Below, one piece after another: positions 14,815-15,406 of a stretch of 15,406 nucleotides of DNA (its first letter is position 1; each line of letters opens with the position of its first letter). The position numbers and the translations under genes were made by a program. The DNA lies in the NCBI GenBank assembly GCA_022704885.1, contig JAKJFO010000094.1:1-15406 (forward strand). Direction: 5' to 3'. The notes under the pieces were generated by a model. It had not been told where the DNA came from, searched no databases, and saw only the letters and a program-made list of their open reading frames with translations. The stretch comes from Candidatus Rifleibacteriota bacterium (lineage in GTDB: Bacteria > Riflebacteria > Ozemobacteria > Ozemobacterales > Ozemobacteraceae).

Positions 14815-15406
14815 ATGACTTTTCAAGGTTCCAGAATTCTGATCTTTTCTTTAATTTTGCTCACGATATTTGCGCCTTGTGAATGTTCTCCACAAAGCGA
14901 CAGCATCAACATCGTGCAGACTGTAATTTACGAAAAAACCTCCGAAGAAGCTGCCGTGCATGGAAATCAAAAAAGTATTCAGGAAACTTACTCTGTATTG
15001 AATATGGGAATTATACCGATAGGAATCCCTCATGGCTTAACCAAGGACTTAAGCCCATTAAAATATTCATGTGATCTATTTACAGAAAAAGAGCGCTTTA
15101 TTGGTGGAAGAGAGTATATAATCAAACTTGGTCATGGAAAACCATTTGGGACCAAATTTTCATCCCCGGAGAAATTGGTCCTCATACCTATGAGAAGAGA
15201 TGACCAAACAGAGGATGGTTTTCTTAAAGCCTACGGCGCGGCCTTCTGGTGTCTGCGTATTGAAGACGGTGCCGATATCGGCTTCGTGCCTGTATACTGG
15301 CTGCTTGGCTACCGGGGCGGTTCTTTCCTGCTGCCCTATCACGCCGATGTTCTCAAGAAGCTCAATTCTCTCAGCGTGAACTACAGCATTATCACCGGGT
15401 CAGATA
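14815..15406 (+). CDS. Secreted paralogue of the TadG-inserted domain (3' partial)
   Basis: 197 residues are visible and the frame is open at the right edge. The start is ATG 14815, because a stop at 14806 is in frame; there is no clear ribosome site. The N-terminus is a signal peptide (basic MTFQGSR, hydrophobic ILIFSLILLTIFA), then PCECS. The Cys does not fit a strict lipobox, so secretion is more likely than lipidation. From about residue 64 it aligns with residues about 146-260 of the preceding TadG-like protein: PIGIPHGLTKDL versus LAIPHGVVKDV, EYIIKLGHGK versus EYILKLGKGK, AYGAAFWCLRI versus AYGAAYWCLQI, and an identical WLLGYRGG. It therefore carries the same 'asparagine synthetase B'-like domain without the TadG membrane anchor. 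The first 410 bp are A/T-rich; the rest is G/C-rich like the neighbours. Confidence 0.8.
   Translation, partial: MTFQGSRILIFSLILLTIFAPCECSPQSDSINIVQTVIYEKTSEEAAVHGNQKSIQETYSVLNMGIIPIGIPHGLTKDLSPLKYSCDLFTEKERFIGGREYIIKLGHGKPFGTKFSSPEKLVLIPMRRDDQTEDGFLKAYGAAFWCLRIEDGADIGFVPVYWLLGYRGGSFLLPYHADVLKKLNSLSVNYSIITGSD

Noticed and set aside
14670..14882. Frame running from the end of the TadG-like gene across the terminator
   Set aside because: It crosses the stem and T tract, and overlaps the better-supported signal-peptide gene starting at 14815.

Overview
The window is almost entirely a Tad/Flp (tight adherence, type IVb pilus-like) secretion locus on the + strand. The secretin and the diderm-style gene set point to a Gram-negative (diderm) bacterium of intermediate GC using the standard code. 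ATG, GTG and TTG starts occur, mostly with good Shine-Dalgarno sequences. The phylum cannot be fixed from the sequence. No tRNA, rRNA, CRISPR array, transposase or phage gene was seen.

Layout. (1) 2-556: C-terminal part of a BY-kinase/CpsD-like ATPase that runs off the left edge. (2) 578-1114: TadV/CpaA prepilin peptidase. (3) 1115-1481: non-coding, with hairpins, a possible dispersed repeat and a likely promoter. (4) 1482-8839: the assembly machine, in the order cpaB (periplasmic SAF protein), cpaC (secretin), cpaE/tadZ (receiver plus MinD-like ATPase), cpaF/tadA (secretion ATPase), tadB and tadC (inner-membrane platform). All are closely spaced. A perfect 13-bp hairpin lies between cpaC and cpaE. 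(5) 8844-10402: a DUF192 protein and a repeat-rich lipoprotein in the same transcription unit, ending at a strong hairpin. (6) 10471-10750: a regulatory region with candidate sigma70-like and sigma54-like promoters. (7) 10751-14707: two TadE-like pseudopilins and a 1008-residue TadG-like protein, closed by a textbook terminator. (8) 14815-15406: the start of a second gene, running off the right edge, that is homologous to the middle of the TadG-like protein.

How they work together. CpaF powers assembly through TadB/TadC, CpaE positions or regulates the machine, TadV processes the pseudopilins, and CpaB/CpaC form the outer-membrane conduit. The TadE/TadE/TadG group supplies minor or tip components. 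No Flp major pilin gene and no TadD/RcpB-type pilotin are visible, so they must lie elsewhere or be replaced.

The most unusual element is the TadG-like protein. TadG-type N- and C-terminal parts flank a large domain resembling a secreted family (often labelled 'asparagine synthetase B' in Bacteroidota) that probably has a class I glutamine-amidotransferase-like fold. That domain carries its own Cys-containing, Ser/Thr-rich insertion. A separate secreted-type paralogue follows directly. This could be an undescribed enzyme-like or adhesive tip module on a Tad apparatus.
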